A program made the translations under genes and the position numbers. The notes beneath the pieces were generated by a model, which was not told the origin of the DNA, searched no databases, and worked only from the letters and a program-made list of their open reading frames with translations. Positions 8,142 through 19,216 of a DNA stretch of 64,000 nucleotides are shown here, one piece after another (the first letter of the stretch is position 1; each line of letters opens with the position of its first letter). The DNA comes from Nocardia carnea NBRC 14403 (GTDB lineage Bacteria; Actinomycetota; Actinomycetes; Mycobacteriales; Mycobacteriaceae): assembly GCF_000308515.1 (NCBI RefSeq), contig NZ_BAFV01000025.1:1-64000 (forward strand), given 5' to 3'.

Positions 8142-9737
8142 GTGCCCGCGCAGTCCAGCCAGCACGTGCTGCGGCCCGCCCGGCCGCCGTCGACCCCGCT
8201 GTCCGATCTGCTGGAAACTATCGCCGCCGACCCGCGGCCGGCGGTGCCCGCCGATCTGCGGATCACCGGTATCGAGCAGCGCTCCGACGCCGTGTTACCC
8301 GGTGATCTGTTCGCCGCGCTACCCGGTTCCCGCGCGCACGGCGCCCGGTTCGCCGCGGACGCGGTGGCGCGTGGCGCGGTCGCGGTGCTGACCGATCCCG
8401 CGGGCGCCGAGGTGGCGGGTGAGCTGCCGGTGCCGGTGGTGGTACGCGAGAATCCGCGCGCTGTCCTGGGGGAGCTGTCGGCGGCGATCTACGGCCATCC
8501 GTCGGAGCGGCTGGCGATCGTCGGGATCACCGGGACCTCCGGTAAGACCACCACCTCCTACCTGGTGGAGGCCGGGCTGGCCGCCGCGGGCCGTTCCACG
8601 GCGCTGATCGGCACCATCGAGACCCGGATCGGCGGTCGTCGCGTACCCAGTGCGCTCACCACTCCCGAGGCACCGCAGTTGCACGCCATGTTCGCGCTGA
8701 TGGTGGAACAGGGTGTGGATGCGGTGGTGATGGAGGTGTCCAGTCACGCGCTGGCGCTGGGCCGGGTGGACGGTGTGCGATTCGCGGTGGGCGCGTTCAC
8801 CAACCTGACGCAGGACCATCTGGATTTCCACGCCGATTTCGAAGACTATTTCGCCGCCAAACGCCGGTTGTTCGAGCCGGATTCGCCGGTGGCGGCGCGT
8901 ATCGCGGTGGTGAATATCGACGATGCATGGGGGCGCCGGCTCGCCGACGGGCTGGCCGCGCCGGTGCGGGTCTGTACGACCGGCCCCGCGGACTGGTCGC
9001 TGGCCGGGCCTGCGCGCACGCACGGTGGTGAGCAAAATTTCACCGCGGCCGGTCCCGCAGGGGAGACGGCGGTGCGGTTGCGGCTGCCGGGTGACTACAA
9101 CGTCGCCAACGGATTGCTCGCGCTCGCGGTATGCGCGGCGGCGGGGGTCGATCCGGCCACTGCCGCGCCCGCGCTGGCCACCGTGGACGTACCGGGCCGG
9201 ATGCAGCGAGTGGATCGGGGACAGGATTTCCTGGCCCTGGTGGATTACGCGCATAAACCCGCGGCCGTGGAATCGGTGATCGCGACCCTCCGCGCCCATC
9301 TGGCCGCTGCGGGCGATGCGGGCCGGCTGGCGGTGGTGGTGGGTGCCGGTGGCGATCGCGATACCGGCAAACGTGGACTGATGGGTGCGGCCGCGGCGCG
9401 CGGCGCGGATCTGCTGATCGTCACCGACGATAATCCGCGCAGTGAGGATCCGGCCGCGATCCGCGCGGCGCTGGTGGCAGGGGCGAACAGTGTGCCCGCA
9501 GAACAGCGCGGCGAAGTACGTGATATCGGCGACCGGACGGCGGCGATCGAGGCCGCCGTCGCCTGGGCGCACGCCGGCGATGTGGTGCTGGTGGCTGGTA
9601 AGGGACACGAAGTTGGACAGGAGATCCAGGGCGTGAAATATCCGTTCGACGACCGGGAGGCGCTCACCGCGGCGATCACGTCGACCCGGCCGGGCCGTCC
9701 GCAGGGTGCGAATGCGGAGGACTTGACGATTCCATGA
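8142..9737 (+). CDS. murE: UDP-MurNAc-tripeptide synthetase MurE (meso-DAP adding)
   Basis: This cytoplasmic Mur ligase adds meso-diaminopimelate to UDP-MurNAc-L-Ala-D-Glu using ATP. It has 531 residues from the GTG at 8142, with AGAGGA 5 nt upstream; upstream in-frame starts would run back into ftsI. The ATP loop is G131-TSGKT136, and D430-N-P-R433 is the signature that selects meso-DAP over lysine, consistent with an actinobacterial DAP-type wall. A 91-nt gap separates it from ftsI. Its stop overlaps an ATG at 9734 that is not the murF start (see the finding on the displaced start). Confidence 0.96.
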   Translation: MPAQSSQHVLRPARPPSTPLSDLLETIAADPRPAVPADLRITGIEQRSDAVLPGDLFAALPGSRAHGARFAADAVARGAVAVLTDPAGAEVAGELPVPVVVRENPRAVLGELSAAIYGHPSERLAIVGITGTSGKTTTSYLVEAGLAAAGRSTALIGTIETRIGGRRVPSALTTPEAPQLHAMFALMVEQGVDAVVMEVSSHALALGRVDGVRFAVGAFTNLTQDHLDFHADFEDYFAAKRRLFEPDSPVAARIAVVNIDDAWGRRLADGLAAPVRVCTTGPADWSLAGPARTHGGEQNFTAAGPAGETAVRLRLPGDYNVANGLLALAVCAAAGVDPATAAPALATVDVPGRMQRVDRGQDFLALVDYAHKPAAVESVIATLRAHLAAAGDAGRLAVVVGAGGDRDTGKRGLMGAAAARGADLLIVTDDNPRSEDPAAIRAALVAGANSVPAEQRGEVRDIGDRTAAIEAAVAWAHAGDVVLVAGKGHEVGQEIQGVKYPFDDREALTAAITSTRPGRPQGANAEDLTIP

Positions 9738-9822
9738 TCGACATCACCTCGAGGCGTGGCATACGCGGAGCCGGTTACCGGTGGAGACCGCGTAGCTCCG
9801 AAAACCTTCCCGGCGGTGGCCG

Positions 9823-11433
9823 GTGAACCAGGAACCCACCGAGACACCGGACGCCCATGTGCCGGGCAGCCCGTCCCGGCCGCTCCGGGCGGGATTCACA
9901 CTGCGGGAGGTCGCCGAGATCGTGGGCGGCGAACTCCACGATGTCGACGATCCCGAGGCGGTAGTCACCGGATCGGTCGAATTCGATTCGCGCCGTATCG
10001 GTCCGGGCGGTCTTTTCGTCGCGTTGCCCGGGGAACGGGTCGACGGCCACGATTTCGCGGCTACCGCGCTCGCGGCGGGGGCCCTGGCGGTGCTGGCCGC
10101 CCGGCCGGTCGGTGTTCCGGCCGTTGTCGTCCCGCCGGTATCCGCCTCCTCGACCAATGCGCTTGCCCTCGAACACGATTCCGACGGTTCCGGCGCCGCG
10201 GTCCTGGCCGCGCTGGCGGCGCTGGCCTCGGCCCACGTGCGGCGATTGGTCGCTGCGGGCGGGCTGACCGTTATCGGTGTCACCGGTTCCTCGGGGAAAA
10301 CCTCGACCAAGGATCTGCTGGCGTCGGTACTGGCGCCACTCGGTCCGGTGGTGGCGCCGCCGGGGTCGTTCAACAACGAACTCGGACATCCGTGGACCGC
10401 GCTGCGCGCCGGCCCGGACACCCGGTTCCTGGTACTGGAGATGTCGGCCCGCGGGCCCGGCCATATCGCCGCGCTCGCCCGGGTGGCGCCCCCGAGTATC
10501 GGTGTAGTGCTCAACGTCGGTACCGCCCATCTCGGTGAGTTCGGCAGCCGGGAGGCGATCGCCGAGACCAAGGGTGAGCTCGTGGAGGCGCTGCCCGATA
10601 CCGGCCTGGCCGTCCTCAACACCGACGATTCACAGGTCAGTGCGATGGCCGCGCGGACTTCGGCGCGTGTGCTGATGGTCGGGCAGAGCGCCGGGGCGCA
10701 GATCCGGGCGGAGGGAGTCGCGCTCGACGAGCAGGCCCGCGCCTCGTTCACGTTGCGCACCCCGCAGGGCGACCGCGACATCACCCTGGCCGTCCACGGC
10801 GAACACCAGGTGGGCAACGCACTGTCGGCGGCCGCGGTGGCGCTGGAATGCGGCGCCGATCTCGATACGCTCGCGGCCGCGCTCGCCGGGGCCCGCGCGG
10901 TCTCGGCACGCCGGATGGATGTACGCACCAGCGCCGCCGGAGTCACGGTGATCAACGATTCCTACAACGCCAACCCCGATTCCATGCGGGCCGCGCTCAA
11001 AGCACTGGTCACCATGGCCCGGTCGGGTGATACGGAGCATCGCAGCTGGGCGGTGCTCGGGGAGATGGCCGAACTCGGGCCGGAATCGGTGGTCGAACAC
11101 GACGGTATCGGCCGCCTGGCGGTCCGCCTGGATGTGGACCGGCTGATCGTGGTCGGTACCGGACGGCCCTCCCGGGGCATGCACCAGGGAGCGGTCATGG
11201 AAGGCTCATGGGGTGAGGAGTCGGTGCTCGTCCCGGATATCGAAGCGGCCGTACAGTTGCTCGACGACGAAGTCGAAGCGGGTGATGTGGTGCTGGTGAA
11301 AGCATCGCAGTCGGTCGGACTCTGGGCGGTGGCCGAGAAACTGCTGGCCGCGGGAAGCAAGAACACGGGTGCCGGTACTCCGGCGCCGGGCGGCTCGACC
11401 GCCGATGGGGCAGGCACGGAGGCAGTGCGTTGA
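9823..11433 (+). CDS. murF: UDP-MurNAc-tripeptide:D-Ala-D-Ala ligase MurF
   Basis: This ligase adds D-alanyl-D-alanine to complete the UDP-MurNAc-pentapeptide. It has 536 residues from the GTG at 9823. The ATP loop is G155-SSGKT160 within [15 protein letters not shown], and the C-terminal domain carries [16 protein letters not shown]. The conserved MurF N-terminus appears as [14 protein letters not shown] starting near residue 26, so this protein has about 25 extra, poorly conserved residues at its start. No strong ribosome-binding site is seen before the GTG. Its stop overlaps the TTG of mraY (TTGA). Confidence 0.95.
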   Translation: MNQEPTETPDAHVPGSPSRPLRAGFTLREVAEIVGGELHDVDDPEAVVTGSVEFDSRRIGPGGLFVALPGERVDGHDFAATALAAGALAVLAARPVGVPAVVVPPVSASSTNALALEHDSDGSGAAVLAALAALASAHVRRLVAAGGLTVIGVTGSSGKTSTKDLLASVLAPLGPVVAPPGSFNNELGHPWTALRAGPDTRFLVLEMSARGPGHIAALARVAPPSIGVVLNVGTAHLGEFGSREAIAETKGELVEALPDTGLAVLNTDDSQVSAMAARTSARVLMVGQSAGAQIRAEGVALDEQARASFTLRTPQGDRDITLAVHGEHQVGNALSAAAVALECGADLDTLAAALAGARAVSARRMDVRTSAAGVTVINDSYNANPDSMRAALKALVTMARSGDTEHRSWAVLGEMAELGPESVVEHDGIGRLAVRLDVDRLIVVGTGRPSRGMHQGAVMEGSWGEESVLVPDIEAAVQLLDDEVEAGDVVLVKASQSVGLWAVAEKLLAAGSKNTGAGTPAPGGSTADGAGTEAVR

Positions 11434-12506
11434 GACAGATCTTGTTCGCGGCGGCGATCGCACTGACGGTGTCGATCCTGTTGACCCCGCTGCTGATCCG
11501 GATATTCGCCCGGCGCGGTTTCGGGCAGGAGATCCGGGTCGACGGACCGGCCAGCCACCAGTCCAAGCGGGGCACTCCCACGATGGGTGGCGTCGCGATC
11601 ATCATCGGTATGTGGGCCGGGTACCTGGGTTCGCATCTCATCGGTATCGGCTACGACGCCGAGGGGCCCACCGCTTCCGCGCTGCTGGTGCTGGGCCTGG
11701 CCACGGCGCTGGGCGTGGTCGGATTCATCGACGATTTCATCAAGCTCCGCAAGGGCCGCAACCTCGGGCTCACGGCGGCCGGTAAGTATCTGGGACAGGT
11801 CACCGCCGCGGTCGTGTTCGGTGTGCTGGCCCTGCAGTTCCCGGGCGGTAACGGGCTCACCCCGGCCGGCCGGCAACTGTCGTATGTACGCGATATCAAC
11901 ACCGTCACCATGAGCGTGGTGGTGTTCCTGGCGTTCATCTGTTTCATCGTCGTGGCCTGGTCGAATGCGGTGAACCTCACCGACGGCCTGGACGGCCTCG
12001 CCGCCGGGTCGATGAGCTTGGTGCTCGGCGGCTACGTGGTCATCACGTTCTGGCAGTACTACCACTCGTGCGAGACCAAACCCGAGACCGGCTGCTACAA
12101 CGTGCGTGACCCGCTGGATCTCGCGCTGGTCTGCGCTGCCGGCACCGCGGCGTGTATCGGATTCCTGTGGTGGAACGCGGCACCCGCCAAGATCTTCATG
12201 GGCGATACCGGTTCGCTGGCGCTGGGTGGTCTGCTCGCCGGTATTTCCGTCACCACCCGCACCGAACTGCTGATGGTCGTCATCGGCGCGCTGTTCGTCG
12301 CCGAAGCGGCGTCGGTCGCGCTGCAGGTCGCGGTCTTCCGTACCACCCGCAACCGGTTGTTCAAGATGGCGCCGTTCCATCATCATTTCGAACTGAGCAA
12401 ATGGGCGGAGACGACGGTGATCATCAGATTCTGGTTGCTGGCCGCGATGGCCTCGGCGGCCGGACTCGCCTTGTTCTACAGCGAATATCTCTCGGCGGTC
12501 GGGTGA
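11430..12506 (+). CDS. mraY: Phospho-MurNAc-pentapeptide transferase MraY
   Basis: MraY transfers phospho-MurNAc-pentapeptide to undecaprenyl phosphate, forming lipid I. It has 358 residues and about ten membrane helices. Family motifs are [11 protein letters not shown] (about residues 48-58), [13 protein letters not shown] with the catalytic aspartates, [29 protein letters not shown] and the [11 protein letters not shown] histidine loop. The start is a TTG overlapping the murF stop, with GGAGG 7 nt upstream. Confidence 0.97.
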   Translation: MRQILFAAAIALTVSILLTPLLIRIFARRGFGQEIRVDGPASHQSKRGTPTMGGVAIIIGMWAGYLGSHLIGIGYDAEGPTASALLVLGLATALGVVGFIDDFIKLRKGRNLGLTAAGKYLGQVTAAVVFGVLALQFPGGNGLTPAGRQLSYVRDINTVTMSVVVFLAFICFIVVAWSNAVNLTDGLDGLAAGSMSLVLGGYVVITFWQYYHSCETKPETGCYNVRDPLDLALVCAAGTAACIGFLWWNAAPAKIFMGDTGSLALGGLLAGISVTTRTELLMVVIGALFVAEAASVALQVAVFRTTRNRLFKMAPFHHHFELSKWAETTVIIRFWLLAAMASAAGLALFYSEYLSAVG

Positions 12507-12513
12507 ACTGACG

Positions 12514-14022
12514 ATGGAGGATCATGCACCACGGGCCCTGCGGTCACCGGGGCCGATGCTGGAATTCTTGCGCGGCCGGGAAGTACTGGTCGCCGGCTGG
12601 GGAGTGTCGGGTCGTTCGCTGATCGCGCCGCTGCGCGATATCGGAGCCAAGCCGGTCGTCACCGACAACGGAGCCCGCGCACTGGCCGAGGCGGCCGAAC
12701 TGGGGCTCGATATCGCCCCGACACCCGAATTGGAGAACACCGATTGGTCGCGGTTCGCGCTGGTGATCACCAGCCCGGGCTGGCGGCCGGATTCGCCCGT
12801 GCTGGCCTCGGCGGTGGCGGAGGGGATCCCGGTCTGGGGCGATGTGGAGTTCGCCTGGTGGGTCGATCAGGCCCGGCTCTACGGCCCGGTACGGAAATGG
12901 CTGGTGATCACCGGAACCAACGGTAAAACCACCACCACCGCGATGACCCACTCCATTCTGCGGGCCGCAGGCATCCCCAGCGTGGCCTGCGGGAATATCG
13001 GCCTGCCCATCCTGGACGCATTACGCCGCAGCCCGGGGCCGCAGGTGCTGGCAGTGGAACTGTCCTCGTTCCAGCTGCACTGGGCGCCCTCGGTACGCCC
13101 GGAGGCCGGTGTGGTGCTGAACGTGGCCGAGGACCATCTGGACTGGCACGGCGGACTCGACGCCTATGCCGCAGCCAAGGCGCGGGCCCTGCTGGGCCGC
13201 ATCGGGGTCGTCGGGCTCGACGATCCGATCGCGGCAGGCCTGGCCCGCCGGTCCAAGGCACGCCGCACCATCGGGTTCCGTATCGGTGTGCCCGCCGACG
13301 GTGAACTCGGCGTGGTCGACGGCAAACTCCTCGACCGCGCATTCACCAAGGCGGCGATCCTGGCCGAGTCCAAGGAGATCAGTCCACCCGGCCCGGCCGG
13401 TATCGCCGATGCGCTGGCCGCGGCCGCGCTCACCCGGGCGATCGATGTGGCGCCGCAGTTCGTCCGCGAGGGGCTGGTGGCGCACAAGGTCGGCCCGCAT
13501 CGGTCGGCGCTGGTGCGGGAACTGGGCGGGGTGGAGTTCGTCGACGATTCCAAGGCCACCAACCCGCATGCCGCGCGCTCGTCGATCCTCGGTCACCAGC
13601 ATGTGATCTGGCTGGCGGGTGGCCAGCTGAAGGGTGCCGGTGTCGAGGACCTGGTGGAGGAGGTGGCCGAGCGGCTGGTCGCCGTGGTGTTGTTCGGTAT
13701 GGACGCCCCCGTGATCGCGGCCGCGCTGGCGCGACACGCACCGGAAGTCCCCGTCCTGGAGCTGGATACGCGAGACGATTCCGGCATGGGTCAGGCCCTC
13801 ATGAACGAAGCGATCACCGGCACGCCGGATTACGCTGTCGGCGACGCGGTCATGGCCCGCGCGGTACGGGAGGCGGCGGCCTTCGCCGGGCCGGGCGATA
13901 CGGTGCTGCTGGCACCGGCGGCGGCTTCGTTCGATATGTTCACCGATTACACCCACCGGGGCCGCAGTTTTGCCGGCGCGGTCGAAGAGCTGAAGGACGA
14001 GGACCTCGGGCGGCGGTTATGA
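12514..14022 (+). CDS. murD: UDP-MurNAc-L-alanine:D-glutamate ligase MurD
   Basis: MurD adds D-glutamate to UDP-MurNAc-L-alanine in the cytoplasm. The 502 residues begin with an N-terminal Rossmann-like UDP domain (LVAGWGVSGRSL, about 26-37), followed by the ATP loop G134-TNGKTT140 and the C-terminal domain with VEFVDDSKATNPHA. It is somewhat longer than many MurD proteins because of a short N-terminal extension; an alternative start is the in-frame ATG at 12556. It lies 7 nt after mraY and its stop overlaps the ftsW ATG. Confidence 0.96.
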   Translation: MEDHAPRALRSPGPMLEFLRGREVLVAGWGVSGRSLIAPLRDIGAKPVVTDNGARALAEAAELGLDIAPTPELENTDWSRFALVITSPGWRPDSPVLASAVAEGIPVWGDVEFAWWVDQARLYGPVRKWLVITGTNGKTTTTAMTHSILRAAGIPSVACGNIGLPILDALRRSPGPQVLAVELSSFQLHWAPSVRPEAGVVLNVAEDHLDWHGGLDAYAAAKARALLGRIGVVGLDDPIAAGLARRSKARRTIGFRIGVPADGELGVVDGKLLDRAFTKAAILAESKEISPPGPAGIADALAAAALTRAIDVAPQFVREGLVAHKVGPHRSALVRELGGVEFVDDSKATNPHAARSSILGHQHVIWLAGGQLKGAGVEDLVEEVAERLVAVVLFGMDAPVIAAALARHAPEVPVLELDTRDDSGMGQALMNEAITGTPDYAVGDAVMARAVREAAAFAGPGDTVLLAPAAASFDMFTDYTHRGRSFAGAVEELKDEDLGRRL

Positions 14023-15452
14023 GCCCGCGCGGTACGCGACAGGTGCAGGTCGGCCGATTCGGCGCCTGGCTGGCGCGACCGCTCGCCTCGTTCCACCTGG
14101 TGGTCACCATCGCCACCCTGCTCACCGTGCTGGGCCTGGTGATGGTGCTGTCCGCGTCGAGCGTGGAATCCTACGCCGACGGCGGATCGGCCTATGCGCT
14201 GTTCATCCAGCAGGCCATGTACGCGGTGATCGGCGCGGTGCTGTTCTATCTGGCGCTGCGGATCCCGCTGCGCTGGCTGCGGCAGGTGTCGTTTCCGCTG
14301 TTCGCGGCGTCGGTACTGCTATTGGCGCTGGTACTGATCCCCGGGGTGGGCAGTACTGTCAACGGCGCACGCCGCTGGATCGACCTGGGCTTGTTCTCGA
14401 TCCAGCCGTCCGAGGTCGTGAAGGTGACCTTCGTGATCTGGGGCGCCCACCTGCTGGTTTCGCGCCGCGCAGCGGCCCGGGCCGCCAACGATCCCGGTGG
14501 ACTCAAGAACCTGCTGGTGCCGCTGGTGCCCGCCGGGCTGCTGGTCTGCCTGCTGATCGTGCTGCAGCCGAACCTGTCCACCACCATTGCCATGGGTATC
14601 GTCCTGCTGGCGCTGCTGTGGTTCGGCGGCCTGCCGATGCGGCTGTTCCTGGCGATCCTCGCCTCCGGCGCCATCGCCGCCCTGGTACTGGCGCTGTCGG
14701 CGGGGTACCGCTCGGACCGGATGCGGGCGTTCTTCAACCCCGGCGACGATCCGCAGGGCATCAACTACCAGGCCCGCCAGGCGACGTACTCGCTCGCCGA
14801 CGGCGGGCTGTGGGGTCGCGGGCTGGGACAGAGCCGGGCCAAATGGAGCTACCTGCCCAACTCGCACAACGATTTCATCTTCGCCATCATCGGTGAAGAA
14901 CTGGGCTTCCTGGGGTGTGCCCTGGTGCTGGGTCTGTTCGCGCTGTTCGTCTACACCGGTCTGCGGATCGCGGCGCGTTCGGTGGACCCCTTCCTGCGGT
15001 TGCTCACCGCCACCGCCACCACCTGGATCACCGCTCAGGCGCTCATCAACATCGGGTACGTGGTCGGCCTGCTGCCGGTGACCGGCCTGCAGCTGCCGCT
15101 GGTGTCGGCCGGTGGTTCGTCGCTCGCGCTGACCCTGCTGATGTTCGGCATCATCGCCAACGCCGCCCGGCACGAACCCGAGGCGGTGGCGGCGCTGCAC
15201 GCCGGGCAGGACGGCCGGGTCAGCCGGCTGCTGCGCCTGCCCAAACCGGAGATCTACCACCCGCCCCGGTCGCGTTCGGGGGCACCGGCCGCCGGCGCGA
15301 AAGCACCCGCCCGCGCGACCCCGCGCGACGGCGACCGGCCGCGTACCCGCACCCGGGCCAACAGCCGCGGTACCGATACGCTGCGGGCGACGCGGGCCTG
15401 GGAACCCAGCTATTCGGTGACACACGGACGAGAACGGGGAAAGTACAGGTGA
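14019..15452 (+). CDS. ftsW: Peptidoglycan glycosyltransferase FtsW (SEDS family)
   Basis: FtsW is the septal SEDS polymerase that extends glycan strands from lipid II together with FtsI. It has 477 residues and ten predicted membrane helices. Recognisable SEDS segments are [40 protein letters not shown] with the conserved catalytic-loop aspartate region, and [14 protein letters not shown]. The cytoplasmic tail after about residue 385 is long and rich in Arg, Pro and Ala, as in mycobacterial FtsW, where the tail contacts other division proteins. Both ends overlap neighbours by 4 nt. Confidence 0.96.
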   Translation: MSPRGTRQVQVGRFGAWLARPLASFHLVVTIATLLTVLGLVMVLSASSVESYADGGSAYALFIQQAMYAVIGAVLFYLALRIPLRWLRQVSFPLFAASVLLLALVLIPGVGSTVNGARRWIDLGLFSIQPSEVVKVTFVIWGAHLLVSRRAAARAANDPGGLKNLLVPLVPAGLLVCLLIVLQPNLSTTIAMGIVLLALLWFGGLPMRLFLAILASGAIAALVLALSAGYRSDRMRAFFNPGDDPQGINYQARQATYSLADGGLWGRGLGQSRAKWSYLPNSHNDFIFAIIGEELGFLGCALVLGLFALFVYTGLRIAARSVDPFLRLLTATATTWITAQALINIGYVVGLLPVTGLQLPLVSAGGSSLALTLLMFGIIANAARHEPEAVAALHAGQDGRVSRLLRLPKPEIYHPPRSRSGAPAAGAKAPARATPRDGDRPRTRTRANSRGTDTLRATRAWEPSYSVTHGRERGKYR

Positions 15453-16624
15453 GCGCAGCTCAGTCCGCCCACGAGGATTCGACCCGGCCGGAAGCGGGCC
15501 GGGCGGATCCGGCGCCGCGTGCGGACGCGATATCGGTGATCGTTGCCGGCGGCGGCACCGCGGGGCATATCGAACCGGCCCTGGCCGTGGCCGATGCGCT
15601 GCGCCGGCTGGCCCCGGGCACCCGGGTGACCGCGCTGGGCACCCGGCGCGGGCTGGAAACGACGCTGGTTCCCGAGCGCGGCTACCCGCTCGAGCTGATC
15701 CCGCCGGTGCCGCTGCCGCGGAAACCGAGTATGGATCTGCTGCGGTTGCCGGGCCGGGTACGGGCCTCGGTGGCGCGTACCCGGGAGATCATCGACACGG
15801 TCGATGCCGATGTGATCGTCGGATTCGGCGGCTATGTCGCGCTGCCGGCCTATCTGGCCGCCGGGTCCGGTGTGCTGCGCCGCCGGCGTGCCGTGCCGAT
15901 CGTGGTGCACGAGGCCAATGCCAAAGCCGGAATCGCGAACAAGGTCGGCGCCCGCCGTGCCGCGCGGGTACTGGCGGCGGTCCCGGATTCGGGACTCCAC
16001 GCCGATGTGGTCGGGATCCCGGTGCGTTCGGCGATCACCTCGCTGGACCGGGCCGGACTGCGGGCGCAGGCCCGCGACCATTTCGGGCTACCCGCCGAGG
16101 GGCCGGTGCTGCTGGTGTTCGGCGGATCGCAGGGCGCACGGTCGATCAACGACGCGATCTCCGGCGCCGCCCCGCAACTGGCCGCGGCCGGTATCTCGGT
16201 GCTGCACGCGCACGGCCCGAAGAACACCCTCGAGGTGCCGTCCCCGGATCCTCGCGCACCTTACGTCGCCGTGCCCTATCTTTCGCGGATGGACCTGGCC
16301 TACGCGGCCGCCGACGCAGTGGTCTGCCGGAGCGGCGCGATGACCGTCGCCGAAGTATCGGCGGTGGGCCTGCCGGCGGTGTATGTGCCGCTACCACACG
16401 GAAACGGCGAACAGGAACTCAATGCCCGGCCCGTTGTCGCTGCCGGTGGTGGCAGAATCGTCGGTGACCCGCAACTGTCCGCGAAGTATGTGATCGAAGA
16501 GGTGATACCGCTGCTCACGGATTCTGCACGCATAGCCGAGATGGGCCGCGCCGCCGCCGGTGCCGGTCACCGCGACGCCGCCGACGAGGTCGCGCGGATC
16601 GTGCTGCGGGCGGCGGGCCGGTGA
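15449..16624 (+). CDS. murG: Lipid II synthase MurG (GlcNAc transferase)
   Basis: MurG transfers GlcNAc from UDP-GlcNAc to lipid I at the inner face of the membrane. From the GTG at 15449, which overlaps the ftsW stop, it has 391 residues. The first 28 residues are a charged extension; then comes the donor-fold glycine loop [17 protein letters not shown] (about 30-46). Later motifs are [39 protein letters not shown] and [13 protein letters not shown], which together form the UDP-GlcNAc pocket of this GT28 family. The stop overlaps the murC GTG. Confidence 0.97.
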   Translation: MSAAQSAHEDSTRPEAGRADPAPRADAISVIVAGGGTAGHIEPALAVADALRRLAPGTRVTALGTRRGLETTLVPERGYPLELIPPVPLPRKPSMDLLRLPGRVRASVARTREIIDTVDADVIVGFGGYVALPAYLAAGSGVLRRRRAVPIVVHEANAKAGIANKVGARRAARVLAAVPDSGLHADVVGIPVRSAITSLDRAGLRAQARDHFGLPAEGPVLLVFGGSQGARSINDAISGAAPQLAAAGISVLHAHGPKNTLEVPSPDPRAPYVAVPYLSRMDLAYAAADAVVCRSGAMTVAEVSAVGLPAVYVPLPHGNGEQELNARPVVAAGGGRIVGDPQLSAKYVIEEVIPLLTDSARIAEMGRAAAGAGHRDAADEVARIVLRAAGR

Positions 16625-18132
16625 GCGAGGAGCAGGTGACGGCGGTTCCCGCCGGACCGGGCACGCTCCCGCCGGAGCTGCTCCGGGTACATATGGTCGG
16701 AATCGGTGGCGCCGGAATGTCGGGGATCGCCCGGATCCTGTTGTCGCGCGGGGGTGCGGTGTCCGGTTCCGATGCCAAGGAGAGCCGCGGTGTGCTGGCC
16801 CTGCGGGCGCGCGGGGCGCAGGTGCGCATCGGCCACGACGCCGGCGCACTGGACCTGCTGCCCGGCGGCCCCACGGTGGTGGTCACGACCTACGCCGCCA
16901 TTCCCAAAACCAACCCCGAACTGGTCGAGGCCCGGCGCCGCGATATTCCGGTGGTGCTGCGGCCGGCGGTCCTCGCCGCCTTGATGAGCGGCCATCGCAC
17001 CCTGCTGGTCTCGGGGACACACGGTAAGACCTCCACCACCTCCATGCTCATCGTCGCGCTGCAGCACTGCGGGCTGGACCCGTCGTTCGCGGTGGGGGGC
17101 GAGCTCAACGAGGCGGGTACCAATGCCCATCACGGCAGCGGTGACACCTTCGTCGCCGAGGCCGACGAGAGCGACGGATCGCTACTGCAGTACGACCCGG
17201 ATGTCGCCGTGGTCACCAATATCGAATCCGATCATCTCGACTTCTTCGGCTCCGACGATGCCTACGTACAGGTTTTCGACGATTTCACCGACCGGCTCGC
17301 CGCCGGCGGACTGCTGGTGGTGTGCCTGGACGATCCGGGCGCGCGGGCCCTCGCCGAGCGGGTCGGACCGCGGCTGGCCGAGCGCGGGGTCGGGGTCCTC
17401 GGTTACGGCTCCGGGGACCTGCCCGATGCACCGGTTCCGGTCGGTGTCCGGCTGCACAGCTGGGAACCGCGGGATGTGGGCGGTATCGCCCAGTTCCAGC
17501 TCAGCGGCGAACCCGCGCCGCGTACCCTGCGGCTCTCGGTACCGGGCCGGCATATGGCGCTCAACGCCTTGGCCGCACTGCTGGCCGCGCGTGCCGCGGG
17601 CGCCGATATCGACGAGATCATCCAGGGGCTGGAGGGTTTCGGTGGCGTCCATCGCCGGTTCCAGTTCGTGGGCCGGGAGAACGGCGTCCGCGTTTTCGAC
17701 GATTACGCCCACCATCCCACCGAGGTCCGCGCCGTGCTCGGCGCCGCCGCGGAACTGGTCGATCAGGAGGCGCGCGACGGTGCGCGGTCGCGCCGCGGCC
17801 GGGTGATCGTGGTCTTCCAGCCGCACCTGTACAGCCGCACCGCGACTTTCGCCGCCGAATTCGGGGCCGCACTCGATCTGGCCGACGAGGTGGTGGTGCT
17901 CGATGTGTTCGGCGCCCGGGAGGAACCCTTACCCGGGGTCAACGGTGCCCTCGTCGCCCAGTCGGTCGGCAAACCCGTGCACTACCAGCCGGATATGTCG
18001 CGGGTGGGCCGGCAGGTGGCCGGTCTGGCCCAGCCCGGCGATGTGGTGATCACGATGGGCGCCGGAGATGTCACCATGCTGGGCAGCCAGATCCTGGACG
18101 GACTACGCGCGCGTCCGCAGTACGGGCGGTGA
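16621..18132 (+). CDS. murC: UDP-MurNAc:L-alanine ligase MurC
   Basis: MurC adds the first amino acid, L-alanine, to UDP-MurNAc. It has 503 residues. Motifs in order: the N-terminal UDP-binding [17 protein letters not shown] (about 24-40), the ATP loop G132-THGKTS138, [23 protein letters not shown], the [11 protein letters not shown] motif, and FQPHLYSRT near the C-terminus. The order murG-murC is the actinobacterial dcw order; neither murB nor ddl follows, so these must lie elsewhere in the genome. The start GTG overlaps the murG stop. Confidence 0.97.
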   Translation: MSEEQVTAVPAGPGTLPPELLRVHMVGIGGAGMSGIARILLSRGGAVSGSDAKESRGVLALRARGAQVRIGHDAGALDLLPGGPTVVVTTYAAIPKTNPELVEARRRDIPVVLRPAVLAALMSGHRTLLVSGTHGKTSTTSMLIVALQHCGLDPSFAVGGELNEAGTNAHHGSGDTFVAEADESDGSLLQYDPDVAVVTNIESDHLDFFGSDDAYVQVFDDFTDRLAAGGLLVVCLDDPGARALAERVGPRLAERGVGVLGYGSGDLPDAPVPVGVRLHSWEPRDVGGIAQFQLSGEPAPRTLRLSVPGRHMALNALAALLAARAAGADIDEIIQGLEGFGGVHRRFQFVGRENGVRVFDDYAHHPTEVRAVLGAAAELVDQEARDGARSRRGRVIVVFQPHLYSRTATFAAEFGAALDLADEVVVLDVFGAREEPLPGVNGALVAQSVGKPVHYQPDMSRVGRQVAGLAQPGDVVITMGAGDVTMLGSQILDGLRARPQYGR

Positions 18133-18138
18133 CGCGGA

Positions 18139-18831
18139 GTGCGGTCCGGGGCGCGGCGATTCGGGATGTTCGGGTCACGGCGTTTCCGGTTGTGGGCGGT
18201 ACCCGCGGTAGCGCTGGTGCTCACCTTCGCCGCGCTGGCGTGGTTCTCGCCGATGCTGTCGGTTCGCGAGGTGCAGATCGAGGGAGCGGGTGCGATACCC
18301 GAGGATCGGATTCGGGAGTTGCTGCAGATTCCGGACCAGGGATCGATTCTGCGGATCGATACCGCCGCAATGGCCCAGCGGGTGGCGAGTATTCCGAAGG
18401 TGCGCAGTGCGCGCGTGCAGCGGGTGCTGCCGTCGACGGTGCGGGTGCGGATCGAGCCGCGCACCCCGGTGTTGTACTACGACACCGCCGAGGGGGCACA
18501 TCTGCTCGACGCAGACGGAATCGAGTACGCGATCGAGCCCGCGCCGATCGGAGTTCCGAAGCTGGAGACCGAGAAACCGGGCAGTGCGGATGCACTCACC
18601 CGGGCGGCGATTGCCGTGGTGAGAGTGCTGCCACCGGAATTGACGGTGCAGGTGGACAGTGTGCACGCCGAAACCGTCTCGGATATTTCGCTGACACTGC
18701 GCGACGGTCGCACTGTACTGTGGGGCAGCAGCGAGGACGGCGAACGCAAATCGGCGGTGGTGCTACCGCTACTGACGCGTCCGGGAACCGTGTTCGACGT
18801 CTCGAGTCCCAGTCTGGTCACGGTAAAATGA
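18139..18831 (+). CDS. ftsQ: Cell division protein FtsQ
   Basis: FtsQ is a bitopic divisome protein that links FtsL/DivIC to the septal synthases. It has 230 residues: a short basic N-terminus, one membrane helix (about 18-36), then the POTRA domain beginning SPMLSVREVQIEGAGAIPED (about 37-56) and the beta domain to the end. It begins at a GTG 6 nt after murC. The N-terminal tail is shorter than in many mycobacterial FtsQ proteins. Its stop overlaps an ATG opening a frame that runs to ftsZ, which I regard as probably non-coding. Confidence 0.93.
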   Translation: MRSGARRFGMFGSRRFRLWAVPAVALVLTFAALAWFSPMLSVREVQIEGAGAIPEDRIRELLQIPDQGSILRIDTAAMAQRVASIPKVRSARVQRVLPSTVRVRIEPRTPVLYYDTAEGAHLLDADGIEYAIEPAPIGVPKLETEKPGSADALTRAAIAVVRVLPPELTVQVDSVHAETVSDISLTLRDGRTVLWGSSEDGERKSAVVLPLLTRPGTVFDVSSPSLVTVK

Positions 18832-19216
18832 GTTCCAGCAATCTTGTTCGGTTCGACCCTGTCCGGTTCGCCGCGCCGCGGCGTACCCGGGCGATCGCGC
18901 GGCGATTACCCGCCGCGGGTGCCGGGGGCGTACCACGATGTGGGCGCGGGCCGTACGGTAACCGTTCACGATACGACGGGCACCGTCCCGCCGGCGGCGA
19001 GTTCGCCGAAGAAACTGCTGATCGTCTCGGCGCGCCTGCGAGCGGATCGAGACGGCGGCGAATAGCGTTCGGCACCAGTCGGATACTTGACATAACTCCA
19101 ACCCTATGGTTGAGGTTCAGGGTTCGCCCGGATCACGGTTCGCGGATTGCGATCAGACGGACCGGTACGGGGTATCCGGAAACGACAGACTTTGGATCGA
19201 AGGAAGGCGAGAGCTC
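18832..19216 (+). promoter_or_regulatory. ftsQ-ftsZ intergenic region with a candidate ftsZ promoter
   Basis: These 385 bases lack a recognisable protein. TTGACA at 19087-19092 is a consensus -35 hexamer. About 12 nt later lies TATGGT (19105-19110), too close for a normal 17-nt spacer, so the pairing is uncertain. CAACC (19099-19103) and GGTTG (19108-19112) form a small inverted repeat over the same place. A GGAAGG-type site at 19202-19207 precedes the ftsZ ATG. Separate ftsZ promoters in this gap are common in actinobacteria. Confidence 0.45.

Noticed and set aside
19087..19110. A complete -35/-10 pair TTGACA...TATGGT for ftsZ
   Set aside because: The spacing is only 12 nt, too short for a standard sigma-70 promoter. 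It is kept only as a candidate region.
19106..19216. Longer FtsZ start at 19106
   Set aside because: It would add 37 unconserved residues over the probable promoter. The conserved [17 protein letters not shown] start at 19217 has its own ribosome-binding site.
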